A stretch of 64,000 nt of DNA. Origin: Bacteroidaceae bacterium. GTDB taxonomy: Bacteria; Bacteroidota; Bacteroidia; Bacteroidales; Bacteroidaceae. Positions 44,574 through 54,855 of this stretch are shown here, piece after piece (position 1 is the first letter of the stretch; every line of letters begins with the position of its first letter). Under the pieces are notes generated by a model that saw nothing but the letters and a program-made list of their open reading frames with translations, made no database searches and was not told the DNA's origin. The stretch spans positions 124,001 to 188,000 of the forward strand of contig JAGCFO010000009.1 in assembly GCA_017650105.1 (NCBI GenBank), read 5' to 3'. A program made the position numbers and the translations under genes.

Positions 44574-45921
44574 TTTTCTTGCCATTCTGATGATGCTTTC
44601 TTCTGTGGGAATGAAGGCTCAGGGCACCCTTTTTGAAGATGCTTTCGAAGCTACGGAGAACATGCGCGTAGGATGGAATTTGGGAAACACGCTCGACTGT
44701 CATTCAGGCGACACGCTCAATATGTGGATTGAACATTGGACTTCAAGAAATCCCGGCGACTACGAGAAAGCGTGGGGGCAGCCCGTCACTACCAAAGCGC
44801 TGATAAAGATGTTCAAAGACGCTGGCTTCAATGCCATTCGCGTTCCTGTTACCTGGTATCCTCACATGGAAGCAAAATTCTCTTTCAGCAGCAGTAGCAA
44901 CAGCTATTGGTATCCTTCGCGAGATGATATAGGAACAAAGGTGAAAAGCAATTGGATGAAGCGCGTGAAAGAGATTGTGGCCTACATCATCAGTCAAGAC
45001 ATGTATTGCATTCTCAACATTCATCACGACACAGGTGCTGCCAACACCACCTGGCTGGAAGCAAGCGAGGAAGGCTACGCAAAGAGCAAGGAGCGATTTG
45101 AAGAATTGTGGCGACAGATAGCGGAGGAGTTTAAGGGCTATGGAGAGAAACTGCTCTTTGAGGCATACAACGAGATGTTGGATGAGTACGACTCGTGGTG
45201 CTTCGCTTCGTATGCCACTCCCGCTAAATACAACGCTACCGTTGCTGCTTCGGCATACAACGCCATTAATGCCTACGCGCAGAGTTTTGTCGATGTCGTT
45301 CGCAGCACAGGAGGAAACAATTCGCAACGCAATCTTATCGTCAGCACTTACGGAGCCTGCAGCGGCTCGGGCACGTGGAATGCCCATTTGAAAGATCCTC
45401 TCAAGAACATGAATCTCCCTAATGACAATGCAGAAGGGCGACATATCATCTTCGAAGTTCACTCCTACCCCAACATTTCCAACCTCACAAACGCCAAAAA
45501 CGAAGTGAAGGATATGATGAAAGCCCTTCAAACGAACCTTATCAGCAAAGGTGCACCCGTTATTATCGGTGAATGGGGCACTTTTAATTTGGAAGAGGAC
45601 TACAAGAACAACAGAACAAACATGGCAGCCTTTGCAAAGGATTTCGTGGAGCAAGCAAAAGAGTACGGCATCACCACATTCTACTGGATGGGGCTCTCAG
45701 ACGGTGCAGACCGCTCCTCGCTCAAATGGACTCAACCCGAGATAAAGGATGCTATCATTACCGGATTCTACGGAGAAGGAGGCTTCGATACAGGCCTTTT
45801 CCCTTTTTTGAAAGAAGGCACTTGTAACGAAGAGCCTTACTACGACATCCTCGGACGTCCTGTCTTCAATCCTGGTGCAGGTATCTATATAAGGAAAGGG
45901 AAAAAGGTTGTACTGAAATAA
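44548..45921 (+). CDS. Glycoside hydrolase family 5 endoglucanase-like, with T9SS-like tail
   Basis: 457 residues from MEKEKIFLPFLAILMMLSSV, which gives a signal peptide; two upstream in-frame Met would add repeat-encoded Lys/Glu residues. GH5 barrel: RVGWNLGNTLDCH, FNAIRVPVTWYPHM, YCILNIHHDTG, acid/base Glu in FEAYNEMLDEY and nucleophile Glu in VIIGEWGTF. The end PYYDILGRPVFNPGAGIYIR is a T9SS sorting segment. Likely cuts beta-1,4-glucan at the cell surface. No TAnnTTTG promoter is seen, so it is perhaps read through from topB. Confidence 0.86.
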   Translation: MEKEKIFLPFLAILMMLSSVGMKAQGTLFEDAFEATENMRVGWNLGNTLDCHSGDTLNMWIEHWTSRNPGDYEKAWGQPVTTKALIKMFKDAGFNAIRVPVTWYPHMEAKFSFSSSSNSYWYPSRDDIGTKVKSNWMKRVKEIVAYIISQDMYCILNIHHDTGAANTTWLEASEEGYAKSKERFEELWRQIAEEFKGYGEKLLFEAYNEMLDEYDSWCFASYATPAKYNATVAASAYNAINAYAQSFVDVVRSTGGNNSQRNLIVSTYGACSGSGTWNAHLKDPLKNMNLPNDNAEGRHIIFEVHSYPNISNLTNAKNEVKDMMKALQTNLISKGAPVIIGEWGTFNLEEDYKNNRTNMAAFAKDFVEQAKEYGITTFYWMGLSDGADRSSLKWTQPEIKDAIITGFYGEGGFDTGLFPFLKEGTCNEEPYYDILGRPVFNPGAGIYIRKGKKVVLK

Positions 45922-45973
45922 AAGAAACGCGCTAAATACTAAAAAGGAATAGGATTGCGTTTTTAATTATAGA

Positions 45974-47959
45974 ATGATAAAATTTGCTCCAAAACTATGC
46001 GTTCTCCTTTCCCTGCTTCTTACTTTAGCAGGATGCGGAGCTGAGTCGGCTTTACGCAAAGCCGACCAACACTATGCTTTGGGCGAATATTACGAAGCTG
46101 CATCATACTACAAGAAAGCTTACGGCGCTACGAAGGCGAAAGACCGAGAGCGGAGAGGGCAACGTGCCTTCATGATGGGCGAATGTTATAGACGCATAAA
46201 CAACAATGCCCGAGCAATAGGAGCATACCAGAATGCCATCCGATACCAGTATCCCGACAGCATAAGCTATCTTTATCTGGCAAACCTTCAGCTGCAGAAG
46301 AGCGACTACAAAAACGCTGCCAACAACTACAACATCTTCCTTCAGGCTGATTCGGGGAACGTGCTTGCGATGAACGGACTGAAATCGTGCGAGCTAGCCC
46401 CCGAATGGAAGAAAAATCCCACACGGCATATCGTGAAAAGAGATGCTTTGTTCAACTCAAGGCGCAGCGATTTCTCACCCGTCTTCGGCGATGCCGACAA
46501 CACCACTCTTTATTTCACTTCCACACGCGACAAAGCATTAGGCGAAGACAAAAGCCCCATAACTGGAGTGAAGGCTCCCGACATTTTCAGCGCTTCGAAA
46601 GACGAAAAAGGGAAATGGCAGAAGCCCGAAGCTATCGAAGGAAATCTCAACACAGAGTACGAGGATGGGGCCTGCTGCTTCTCTCCCGATTTTCAGACAA
46701 TGTACCTTACGCGTTGTGCCACAGACGAGACTTCCGCACGCCCGGCTCAAATCTTCAAGTCTTCGCGAAGCGATGCTTCTTGGGGGCAAGCCAACGTCTG
46801 TGACTTCATTACCGACTCCGTCTCTTCCTATGCACATCCTGCAGTGAGCCCCGACGGAACGTGGCTCTACTTTGTTTCCGACTTGGGAATGGATGCTTTT
46901 GGCGGATACGACATCTACCGCATAAGCATTGGAGGAGGAAACTTCGGAGGCATTGAGAACTTAGGGCCTGAAATTAATACTCCGGGAGACGAGATGTTCC
47001 CCACGTTCCGTGAAAACGGTGACTTGTACTTCTCTTCTAACGGACGTCCCGGGATGGGAGGACTCGATATCTTCTGCGCACATCAAGATGACGACGGACA
47101 TTGGACAGTGACAAATATGCGAAGTCCCGTCAACTCCCCAGGCGACGACTTCGGAATGACTTTTGAAGGGCCTTACAACCGAGGTTTCTTCAGTTCTAAT
47201 CGGAACGACGGAAAAGGTATGGACCATATCTACTCCTTTGAGCTGCCCGAAACCATCCATAACCTCACGGGATGGGTGTATGAGAAAGACGGATATGCGT
47301 TGGAAGAAGGATTGGTTTACCTTATCGGCAACGATGGAACTAACGAGAAAATCAACGTAAAGACTGACGGCTCTTTCGTGCAGCGTGTGACTCCGGGAGT
47401 AAGCTACGTGTTGCTGGGCACTTGCAAGGGATTCCTTAACTTCAAGCAAGAATTGACTGCCGACAGTACTGTAGAGAACCGAGAATATGAGCTCTACTTC
47501 CCTTTGTCGTCTATCACGCGCCCCGTACTTATCGACAACATCTTCTATGAGTTCGACAAAGCAACGCTTACCGATGCCTCAACCGAAGCACTTGACGAAC
47601 TGGTACGGTTGCTTAATGACAATCCGAACGTCACTATCGAGCTGAGTGCTCACTGCGACTATAAAGGGAACGATGCTTACAACGAGAGGCTCTCGCAAAG
47701 GCGTGCAGAAAGCGTTGTGAACTATCTCATTGCGCACGGAATAGAAAAAGAGCGCCTAACGCCAAAGGGCTATGGGGAGTCAAAGCCGAAAGTCGTTAGG
47801 AAAAAGTTGACAGAGAAGTATGACTTCCTGCACGAAGGCGATGTTCTGACAGAGTCGTTCATACTGGCTTTGCCCGAAGAGCAGCAGGAAATCTGCAATC
47901 AGCTCAACAGACGAACCGAATTCAAGGTAATACGCACTACCTATCGCCTTTTTGACTAG
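45974..47959 (+). CDS. porE: PorE-like lipoprotein of the type IX secretion system (TPR-PD40-OmpA)
   Basis: 661 residues. Lipobox LTLAGC with Cys21; TPR region (~25-140); PD40/WD-like propeller (~165-420; LYFTSTRDKALGEDKSP, LYFVSDLGMDAFGGYDIYR, LYFSSNGRPGMGGLDIF); a carboxypeptidase-regulatory-like domain (~425-510); OmpA domain (~520-640) with FYEFDKATLTDASTEALDEL and GNDAYNERLSQRRAESVVNYL. This is the architecture of Porphyromonas PorE, an outer-membrane lipoprotein that ties the T9SS to peptidoglycan. Several predicted T9SS substrates in this window support that role. Confidence 0.8.
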   Translation: MIKFAPKLCVLLSLLLTLAGCGAESALRKADQHYALGEYYEAASYYKKAYGATKAKDRERRGQRAFMMGECYRRINNNARAIGAYQNAIRYQYPDSISYLYLANLQLQKSDYKNAANNYNIFLQADSGNVLAMNGLKSCELAPEWKKNPTRHIVKRDALFNSRRSDFSPVFGDADNTTLYFTSTRDKALGEDKSPITGVKAPDIFSASKDEKGKWQKPEAIEGNLNTEYEDGACCFSPDFQTMYLTRCATDETSARPAQIFKSSRSDASWGQANVCDFITDSVSSYAHPAVSPDGTWLYFVSDLGMDAFGGYDIYRISIGGGNFGGIENLGPEINTPGDEMFPTFRENGDLYFSSNGRPGMGGLDIFCAHQDDDGHWTVTNMRSPVNSPGDDFGMTFEGPYNRGFFSSNRNDGKGMDHIYSFELPETIHNLTGWVYEKDGYALEEGLVYLIGNDGTNEKINVKTDGSFVQRVTPGVSYVLLGTCKGFLNFKQELTADSTVENREYELYFPLSSITRPVLIDNIFYEFDKATLTDASTEALDELVRLLNDNPNVTIELSAHCDYKGNDAYNERLSQRRAESVVNYLIAHGIEKERLTPKGYGESKPKVVRKKLTEKYDFLHEGDVLTESFILALPEEQQEICNQLNRRTEFKVIRTTYRLFD

Positions 47960-48086
47960 GCATCCAGAAGTCTTTTTCTTAAAAAAAGTTATCGGTATGC
48001 AACCTTTTGCATATGCCTTGCGTCTAAGGAGAGAAAGCCTTACGGCACGAAAATAAATTAACAAACCTCAAACAACGGAAAACCAA

Positions 48087-48467
48087 ATGAAGGGATTAAC
48101 AAAAATCATGCTGGTGGCTATTATTGCCATCATGGGATGTGCGACAACGGCATCTGCCAGCACACCGAAGGAGAAATGTGTCAAGAAACTTGAGAAACTG
48201 ACACAGGAAATGAAGAAAAACAATGCCGACTATACCGACGAAGATTGGAATAGGGTTGCTGAAGAGTATGAAGCCATAAGCAAGGAAATGGAAGAGTATG
48301 AGTATACCGACGAAGAACTGCGCAAGATTGGAGTGCTGAAAGGGCGCTTCTACAATATCGTGGCAAAGAAGAGCGTCAGCAAGGGCGCATCGGAACTTAA
48401 CACACTCATCCAGCAGCTGGGAGGCTTCCTGCAAGGATTCCTCGAAAAGGACGACACAGACAAATAG
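48087..48467 (+). CDS. Small secreted helical protein (DUF6565-like)
   Basis: 126 residues. N-terminus MKGLTKIMLVAIIAIMGCATTASA (signal peptide; the MGC could also be a lipobox), then a charged helical region with KKLEKLTQEMKKNNADYTDEDW and YEAISKEMEEYEYTDEEL. Periplasmic; function unknown. The gap 47960-48086 holds the palindrome ATGCAA-CCTT-TTGCAT (47997-48012) and no clear promoter. Confidence 0.75.
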   Translation: MKGLTKIMLVAIIAIMGCATTASASTPKEKCVKKLEKLTQEMKKNNADYTDEDWNRVAEEYEAISKEMEEYEYTDEELRKIGVLKGRFYNIVAKKSVSKGASELNTLIQQLGGFLQGFLEKDDTDK

Positions 48468-48492
48468 CTCCTTCAATAATCTATCATACGCA

Positions 48493-48524
48493 AGAGGGCG
48501 TGTCATGTTTGTGACACGCCCTCT
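48493..48524. terminator. Terminator between convergent genes
   Basis: Perfect 13-bp stem AGAGGGCGTGTCA / TGACACGCCCTCT with a 6-nt loop, placed between the stops of 48467 and 48553. Confidence 0.8.
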
Positions 48525-48552
48525 GCCGTTTTGATAAGCAAAGATTCTTGGC

Positions 48553-49629
48553 TTATTCTCCCAGCAGCTCAGCCAATTTCTCTGAGATAGCCTTACCGCG
48601 CAAGTCGCGAGCCAGAATTGTACCATCTTCTCCGATGAGAACCGTTGCGGGAATAGCACGCACACCATAGAGGGCAGCACCTTCGCTATCCCAACCCTTC
48701 AGGTCAGACATGTGGTTCCAAGGAATTTCATTCTTAGCCACGCAATTCTTCCATGCAAGCGTATCATTATCAAGGCTGACACCTACAATGCCGAATCCCT
48801 TATCCTTGAAAGCAGCATAGGTTTCCTTTACATTGGGCATCTCCTGCATGCAAGGTCCGCACCAGCTAGCCCAAAAGTCAACCAGAGTGTACTTGTTCTT
48901 TGCCACGAAGTCTGACAGCTTCACGCGATTGCCTGCCAAGTCTGTCATCTCAAAGTCGATGAACTTCTTACCAGTTGAGGTAGCAAGCACCTTGCTGTTG
49001 TTCTCCACAAGTCTCTTAACGCCTTCGTTTCCAGGGAAATTAGCGCTGAATTTCTCAAGAACCTCAGCCAGCTCTTCGGGTTGGAAAGCATAGTAGGAGC
49101 TGAGCAGGTTGGTAAGGCCGAATACGTTGTCGGTATTCTCGGTTACGCTGGCTTTCACGATTTCATCGTAAGACTTTTCGATAGCTTCCATCTTAGCCTT
49201 CGTGTCGTCGCTGGCTTCGCCTGAAGCAGAGGCTACTGCCAAGTCGCGATACTCCTGAGTAATCTCCATTACCTTCTTGTTGAAGTCCTTAAGTTTGTCG
49301 TTGCTCGTAGTTCCGGAAACAACCACATCGTCAGAGTCGCTGACAACGGTGATGTTACCCGGCTCCAGGAAGAGCTGTGCGAAGGGACGTCCTCCCTCCA
49401 TAAGCAGAGCCATCTGGCAAGAGTCAACTACGCCTGCTAATTTGAATTTTCCATTCTTTACCACAGCTGCTTTGATGGGCATCGGGGTGCGCCCGTTCTC
49501 CAATACGTTGAGCTCGATGGTATCACCGTCTTCTGCATCGCTGTAGTTACCGGTAATGGTGAAAGAATTCTTGTTCTGACATGCTGCAAGCAGCACTACG
49601 GCTGCTGCAAACGCAAAAAACTTTTTCAT
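48553..49629 (-). CDS. TlpA/AhpC-type thiol-disulfide oxidoreductase lipoprotein with DUF4369
   Basis: 358 residues. Lipobox VLLAAC (Cys17); DUF4369-like beta domain (~20-120); helical linker; thioredoxin domain (~215-358) with the redox motif FWASWCGPCMQEMP and cis-Pro region VRAIPATVLI. Periplasmic, lipid-anchored; likely reduces or exchanges disulfides in envelope proteins. Confidence 0.9.
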   Translation of the reverse strand: MKKFFAFAAAVVLLAACQNKNSFTITGNYSDAEDGDTIELNVLENGRTPMPIKAAVVKNGKFKLAGVVDSCQMALLMEGGRPFAQLFLEPGNITVVSDSDDVVVSGTTSNDKLKDFNKKVMEITQEYRDLAVASASGEASDDTKAKMEAIEKSYDEIVKASVTENTDNVFGLTNLLSSYYAFQPEELAEVLEKFSANFPGNEGVKRLVENNSKVLATSTGKKFIDFEMTDLAGNRVKLSDFVAKNKYTLVDFWASWCGPCMQEMPNVKETYAAFKDKGFGIVGVSLDNDTLAWKNCVAKNEIPWNHMSDLKGWDSEGAALYGVRAIPATVLIGEDGTILARDLRGKAISEKLAELLGE

Positions 49630-49660
49630 TGTCTTGTAGTTAAATGTTTATATAAAAGAG

Positions 49661-49756
49661 AATTTGTTATTCCTTCTCGAAAAATATTTTTTCCTTCTCC
49701 AAAAAAATTTTTCCCTTCTTCATACGGCGATATTTGTTCTCCAAAAATCCGTATGC
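49661..49756 (-). repeat. GGAGAA/TATCGCGAGAT dispersed repeat, copy d
   Basis: On the minus strand: GCATACGGATTTTTGGAGAA, CAAATATCGCCGTATGAAGA, GGGAAAAATTTTTTTGGAGA, AGGAAAAAATATTTTTCGAG. It fills the gap between prs and the TlpA-like gene and is the longest clean copy. Confidence 0.78.
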
Positions 49757-49766
49757 TTTGAGCAAA

Positions 49767-50732
49767 TTATTTTTGGATGATATACTGGTCGCTGATGGAG
49801 GAGTGATATATCACGCACTTGATGGCATCGGCAAACATATCGGCTATCGACAGCTGCTTCAGCTTGGGGCAGCGCTTGGCTCCGTCGGCCATCTCGTTAA
49901 AATAGGGAATGCTGTTGGTAAAGACTATTTCCTCTATCAACGAATTGTTAATGTTGTCAGTAGCTTTCCCCGACATCACGCAATGACTGGCAAAGGCGCG
50001 CACGCTTTTGGCTCCTGCCTTCACCATCTCGTCGGCAGCGCGGCAGATGGTGCCTGCTGTGTCGACGATGTCGTCGAAAAGCAGTACATTCTTGTCTTTC
50101 ACGTCGCCGATAATCTGAATAGACTCAACCACATTGGCTCTTGCTCGCGTCTTGTTGCAGAGCACGAGGGGCACGTTGAAGTACTTCGCATACGTAGCGG
50201 CTCGCTTGCTGCCTCCCACGTCGGGTGTGGCGATAACCATATCTTCCAGCTGCATCGACTGTATGAAGGGGGCAAACACGTTGCTGGCATAGAGGTGGTC
50301 GACAGGCACGTTGAAGAAGCCCTGAATCTGATCGGCGTGAAGGTCCATCGTGATGATGCGGTTGACGCCTGCCACGCTCAGGATATCTGCAACCAGTTTT
50401 GCACCGATTGACACGCGTGGCTTATCCTTACGGTCTTGCCGAGCCCAGCCGAAATACGGTATGACGGCGATGATGCTATGTGCGCTGGCGCGCTTTGCAG
50501 CGTCAATCATCAGGAGCAGCTCCATCAGGTTGTCAGCCTTTGGGAACGTCGACTGCACAAGGAAGACGTCCTTTCCACGAATGGACTCCTCATAGGAAAC
50601 GGAAAACTCGCCATCGGCAAAGTGCGTCACAATCATGTTGCCCAAGTCGCAATCGAGCGAACGGCAAATCTGCTCAGCAAGGTATCTCGTGTTGGTACCC
50701 GAGAACACCATAAAGGGAACTTTCGAACTCAT
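49767..50732 (-). CDS. prs: Ribose-phosphate pyrophosphokinase
   Basis: 321 residues from MSSKVPFMVFSGTNTRYLAE; a 13-residue longer frame was rejected because the -7 box lies at 50769. PYFGWARQDRKDKPR (ATP loop), MDLHADQIQGFFNVPVDHL and the PRPP loop VLLFDDIVDTAGTICRAADE are typical. It makes PRPP for purines, pyrimidines, His and Trp. Confidence 0.97.
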   Translation of the reverse strand: MSSKVPFMVFSGTNTRYLAEQICRSLDCDLGNMIVTHFADGEFSVSYEESIRGKDVFLVQSTFPKADNLMELLLMIDAAKRASAHSIIAVIPYFGWARQDRKDKPRVSIGAKLVADILSVAGVNRIITMDLHADQIQGFFNVPVDHLYASNVFAPFIQSMQLEDMVIATPDVGGSKRAATYAKYFNVPLVLCNKTRARANVVESIQIIGDVKDKNVLLFDDIVDTAGTICRAADEMVKAGAKSVRAFASHCVMSGKATDNINNSLIEEIVFTNSIPYFNEMADGAKRCPKLKQLSIADMFADAIKCVIYHSSISDQYIIQK

Positions 50733-50768
50733 TACTACTAACGGGAAAAGTGGGTTAAAAAAACTATG

Positions 50769-50776
50769 CAAAGGTA
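50769..50776 (-). promoter_or_regulatory. -7 box of prs
   Basis: TACCTTTG on the minus strand, 36 bp before the ATG. No clear TTG upstream. Confidence 0.6.
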
Positions 50777-50892
50777 AACATATTTTATCGGATAACTATC
50801 GTTTCCCGCATTTTTTTTGCAACATTAAACACATCGCCCCAAAAAGAAGGAAAAAATCGCCCGTTCTTCGCCTTTTATTCCTCTTTATTATG

Positions 50893-50900
50893 TAACTTTG
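50893..50900 (+). promoter_or_regulatory. -7 box of valS
   Basis: TAACTTTG, 42 bp before the ATG at 50943. The -33 region is only T-rich. No T-box-like leader. Confidence 0.65.
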
Positions 50901-50942
50901 CACCCAAATTTGAAAAAACGAACCGAAACAGGTAAAAAAGAT

Positions 50943-53702
50943 ATGGAACTGGCAAGCAAATACAACCCCGCGGATGTGGAGGCAAAGTGGTATCAGTACT
51001 GGTTGGATAACAAACTCTTCAGCTCAAAGCCCGACGGGCGCGAGCCTTACACCGTCGTCATACCGCCTCCCAACGTCACGGGCGTCCTCCACATGGGGCA
51101 CGTGCTGAACGAAACCATTCAGGACATCCTCGTGCGCCGCGCTCGAATGGAGGGTAAGAACGCCTGCTGGGTTCCGGGCACCGATCATGCTTCCATCGCT
51201 ACCGAAGCGAAGGTTATCAAACGTCTTGCCGAAAAGGGAATCAAGAAGAGCGACCTTACTCGTGAGGAGTTCCTCAAGCACGCATGGGCTTGGACCGACG
51301 AGCACGGAGGGATCATCCTCAAGCAGCTCCGCAAGCTGGGATGCTCGTGCGACTGGGACAGAACTGCTTTCACGATGGACGAAATGCGCTCCGATAGCGT
51401 CATAAAAGTATTCTGCGACCTCTACGACAAAGGACTCATATACAGAGGACTGCGTATGGTTAACTGGGACCCTGAGCGCCAGACGGCTCTCTCGGACGAG
51501 GAAGTTATCTATCACGACGAGCACTCGCACCTCTTCTATCTGCGCTATTACGTTGACGAGCCTGCAGGAAGCACCGACGGAGAGGAACCTGATGCTCAGG
51601 TTCTTCGCCCAGAGTATGCCTTCGACCCGACTGTGAAGCACCAGATTATTCATAGAGATGAGCAAGGCAGACGCTATGCAGTTGTGGCTACCACACGCCC
51701 CGAAACCATTATGGGCGACATCGCCGTATGCATCAACCCGAAAGACCCAAAGAATACTTGGCTGAAGGGTAAGCGGGTGATTGTTCCGCTTGTCAATCGT
51801 GTAGTTCCCATCATCGAAGACCGTTACGTGGAGATAGAATTCGGTACTGGATGTCTGAAGGTGACTCCCGCGCACGATGTCAACGACTACGCCCTCGGGC
51901 AGAAGTACAACCTTGAGGCTATCGACATTTTCAATCCAGACGCCACCATCTCCGAAGCTGCCGGCATTTACGTCGGAATGGACCGTTTTGCCTGTCGCGA
52001 GCAGATAGTGAAGGATCTTGGCGCAGCATCTCTCCTTGAGAAGGTAGAGGACTATGATAATAAGGTAGGATATTCCGAACGTACCAACGTTCCCATTGAG
52101 CCGCGCCTCTCGCTCCAGTGGTTCATCCACATGCAGCATTTTGCCGACATCGCCCTTCCTCCCGTGATGAAAGACGACATTCATTTCTATCCGCCGAAGT
52201 ATAAAAACACCTACAGCAACTGGCTTGAGAACATCAAGGACTGGTGCATCAGCCGACAGCTTTGGTGGGGACACCGCATACCTGCTTACTTCCTCCCGGG
52301 ACAAGAAGACGTAAAGGAAGAGAATCGTCAGTACGTAGTAGCAGAAACAAGGGAGAAGGCAGCAGAGAAGGCACGCCTCATCCCCGGTTACGAAAACATT
52401 TCCGCAGAAGAGCTTATTCAAGACGAGGGGGCTCTCGACACGTGGTTCAGCAGCTGGCTTTGGCCTATCAGCCTTTTCAACGGCATCAACAATCCCGACA
52501 ACGAGGAACTGAAATACTACTACCCCACATCGGACCTCGTGACAGGACCCGACATTATTTTCTTCTGGGTAGCCCGAATGATTATGGCTGGGTACGAATA
52601 CGAGGGTGATATGCCGTTCAAGAACGTTTACTTCACAGGCATCGTTCGCGACAAGTTGGGAAGGAAAATGTCGAAGAGTCTCGGCAACAGCCCCGATCCT
52701 CTTGACTTGATTGACACATACGGAGCCGACGGAGTTCGTATGGGAATGATGCTCAGCGCTCCTGCTGGTAACGACATCCTCTTTGATGAGAGCCTCTGTG
52801 AGCAAGGACGTAACTTCAACAATAAGATTTGGAATGCTTTCCGTCTCGTTAAGGGATGGACTATCGACGAGAAGGCAGCTCAGCCTGCTGCTTCTGAAAT
52901 AGCCATCCGATGGTTCGGAGAGAAACTGGCTAAGACAGCAGCCGACATCGAGGACCATTTCCGTAAATACCGTATCAGCGATGCCCTGATGAGCATCTAC
53001 AATCTCTTCTGGGACGAGTTCTCAGCCTGGTATCTTGAGATGGTTAAGCCTGCTTACGGATGCGGAATAGACAGAAAGACGTTTGAAGCCACACTACATT
53101 ACTTCGACATGCTGCTTCGTTTGTTGCATCCTTTCATGCCGTTCATTACCGAAGCCCTGTGGCAGGCTATCGAGGAGTGCAAGGAAGGAGAAAGCATCAT
53201 GTTCCAGCCTGTAAAGGCGCTGAGCAAACCTTTCGACGCACAAATCATCAGCGACTTCGAAGCGGTGAAAGGCATCATTGCCGGCGTGCGTACCATCCGT
53301 CTGCAGAAAAACATTCCGCAAAAAGAGCCACTCACTCTGCAGGCAATCGGAACGAATCCTTCTGTTGCCTATAATGCCGTCATCAGCAAAATGGCAAATC
53401 TCAGCTCCATCGACGTCACAGAAGAGAAAGATGCGACAGCCGTCAATTTCATGGTAGGGACAACAGAGTTTGCCGTTCCTCTTGGAAGTTTGATGGATGT
53501 GGAAGCTGAGATGAAAAAACTGACAGACGAACTTACCTATACCGAAGGCTTCCTGCAGAGCGTGCTGAAGAAGCTCGGCAACGCCAATTTCGTAGCTCAT
53601 GCCCCCGAAGCTGTCGTAGCCAACGAAAGGAAGAAACAAGCCGACGCTGAAAGCAAGATTGCCTCGCTGAAGGCAGCCATTGAGGCTCTTCGCAAAGGAT
53701 AG
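50943..53702 (+). CDS. valS: Valyl-tRNA synthetase
   Basis: 919 residues from [24 protein letters not shown]-type motif [14 protein letters not shown], editing domain (~190-410, [17 protein letters not shown]), KMSKS motif [14 protein letters not shown], anticodon-binding helices, and a C-terminal coiled coil ([20 protein letters not shown]). Charges tRNA-Val. Confidence 0.98.
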   Translation: MELASKYNPADVEAKWYQYWLDNKLFSSKPDGREPYTVVIPPPNVTGVLHMGHVLNETIQDILVRRARMEGKNACWVPGTDHASIATEAKVIKRLAEKGIKKSDLTREEFLKHAWAWTDEHGGIILKQLRKLGCSCDWDRTAFTMDEMRSDSVIKVFCDLYDKGLIYRGLRMVNWDPERQTALSDEEVIYHDEHSHLFYLRYYVDEPAGSTDGEEPDAQVLRPEYAFDPTVKHQIIHRDEQGRRYAVVATTRPETIMGDIAVCINPKDPKNTWLKGKRVIVPLVNRVVPIIEDRYVEIEFGTGCLKVTPAHDVNDYALGQKYNLEAIDIFNPDATISEAAGIYVGMDRFACREQIVKDLGAASLLEKVEDYDNKVGYSERTNVPIEPRLSLQWFIHMQHFADIALPPVMKDDIHFYPPKYKNTYSNWLENIKDWCISRQLWWGHRIPAYFLPGQEDVKEENRQYVVAETREKAAEKARLIPGYENISAEELIQDEGALDTWFSSWLWPISLFNGINNPDNEELKYYYPTSDLVTGPDIIFFWVARMIMAGYEYEGDMPFKNVYFTGIVRDKLGRKMSKSLGNSPDPLDLIDTYGADGVRMGMMLSAPAGNDILFDESLCEQGRNFNNKIWNAFRLVKGWTIDEKAAQPAASEIAIRWFGEKLAKTAADIEDHFRKYRISDALMSIYNLFWDEFSAWYLEMVKPAYGCGIDRKTFEATLHYFDMLLRLLHPFMPFITEALWQAIEECKEGESIMFQPVKALSKPFDAQIISDFEAVKGIIAGVRTIRLQKNIPQKEPLTLQAIGTNPSVAYNAVISKMANLSSIDVTEEKDATAVNFMVGTTEFAVPLGSLMDVEAEMKKLTDELTYTEGFLQSVLKKLGNANFVAHAPEAVVANERKKQADAESKIASLKAAIEALRKG

Positions 53703-53775
53703 ATCAATAGCGTTCAGATTATCCCATCAACCACAAAACAAGAAACAGATTTCTTAGAATCACCAATAGAAAAAG

Positions 53776-54657
53776 ATGAAAAAGAAAAATGCCATAATAC
53801 TCGCTAGCATCGCTGCGGCTCTTCTTGCTGCTATCATCCTTATACTTGCTATCAGCTTGGGTAAGGCAAAGAAGGAGAATGAAGAGATGTCCCAACTCTT
53901 CCAGATTGAAAAGGAAGAGATGGAAAACGAATACTCCTCCTTCGCCACGCAGTACGACGAAATGAAGCTTATCATCAGCAACGATTCTTTGCAGATACAG
54001 CTCGAGCGAGAAAAGGAAAAAACTCAGCGCCTGCTGGAAGAGTTGCGGAACACAAAAGCTACCGATGCGGCAGAAATCACCCGACTGAAGAAGGAACTCG
54101 CTACCGTTCGAAAGGTTATGCGCAGCTATGTGGCGCAGATTGACTCTCTCAATCAGGCAAACGAAAAACTCCACTCCGAGAACAAAAAAGTGCGTCAGCA
54201 GTATGCAGCAGCAGCGCAGCAAATCACATCTCTGCAGGAAGAGGCTAAGAACCTCTCCGACAAGGTGAACCTTGCTTCGCAACTCGATGCAACGGGATTC
54301 GTTGTCAACGCCAAAAACAAGCGTGGAAAAGCAACTACCAAAGTGAAGGAAGTCACGCAGATAGCCATCGGCTTCACCATCGTAAAGAACATAACTGCCA
54401 CTACAGGCGAAAAGACAATCTACGTTCGCATCGCCAAACCCAACGGCAGCATCCTTACAAAGGACAATTCCAAGACTTTCCCCTACCAAAACACGCGCCT
54501 TGAATACTCCATCAAGAAAGTCATCGAATACACAGGCGAAGAACAGCCCGTTACCGTTTACTGGGACGTAGAGGAATTCCTTGATGCCGGCACATACGAA
54601 GTGTTTGTCTTTGCCGATGGCGTGATGATAGGAAGCAAGAGTTTCACACTCAGCTAA
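53776..54657 (+). CDS. Membrane-anchored coiled-coil protein of unknown function
   Basis: 293 residues. One N-terminal membrane helix (IILASIAAALLAAIILILAI), a long coiled coil (~30-160, QLEREKEKTQRLLEELRNT, LNQANEKLHSENKKVRQQY) and a beta-rich C-terminal domain (~170-293, EVTQIAIGFTIVKNITA, YVRIAKPNGSILTKD, VTVYWDVEEFLDAGTYEVFVF). The pattern recurs in Bacteroidales; function is not known. 73 bp after valS. Confidence 0.85.
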   Translation: MKKKNAIILASIAAALLAAIILILAISLGKAKKENEEMSQLFQIEKEEMENEYSSFATQYDEMKLIISNDSLQIQLEREKEKTQRLLEELRNTKATDAAEITRLKKELATVRKVMRSYVAQIDSLNQANEKLHSENKKVRQQYAAAAQQITSLQEEAKNLSDKVNLASQLDATGFVVNAKNKRGKATTKVKEVTQIAIGFTIVKNITATTGEKTIYVRIAKPNGSILTKDNSKTFPYQNTRLEYSIKKVIEYTGEEQPVTVYWDVEEFLDAGTYEVFVFADGVMIGSKSFTLS

Positions 54658-54691
54658 CTGCGCCCCAAGCTTCTTCAAACTGATACGCTAC

Positions 54692-54748
54692 AAATCCCCG
54701 CGCCTTCCTTCATAACACGAATGTGAAGAGAATGAAGCGGGGATTTTT
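54692..54748 (+). terminator. Terminator after the coiled-coil protein
   Basis: AAATCCCCGC (54692-54701) pairs with GCGGGGATTTTT (54737-54748); an inner CTTCCTTCAT/ATGAAG pairing extends it. 34 bp past the stop. Confidence 0.8.
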
Positions 54749-54750
54749 CG

Positions 54751-54834
54751 TTGAGTATAACCGATTATTCTAAGAGCATATCAGGTTTATTCTTTGAACA
54801 TATCGGGTTTTGCTTTGAGCATATCGGTTTTTAC
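54751..54834. repeat. 21-bp tandem repeat, four units
   Basis: Units start at 54751, 54771, 54793 and 54814 with the pattern TTTGAGCATATCGGTTTTT; the last two differ at few positions, the first two are more diverged. An inverted remnant (TCAAAGAATAAT) follows. No gene in 54749-55038; a 140-residue frame there is low-complexity. Confidence 0.8.
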
Positions 54835-54855
54835 TCAAAGAATAATCATTTTTTC

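Noticed and set aside
47997..48012. ATGCAA-CCTT-TTGCAT palindrome as porE terminator
   Set aside because: Only 6-bp arms and no T run; left as an unexplained small palindrome.
51024..52958. 644-residue minus-strand frame opposite valS
   Set aside because: Antisense shadow of valS; no recognised motif.
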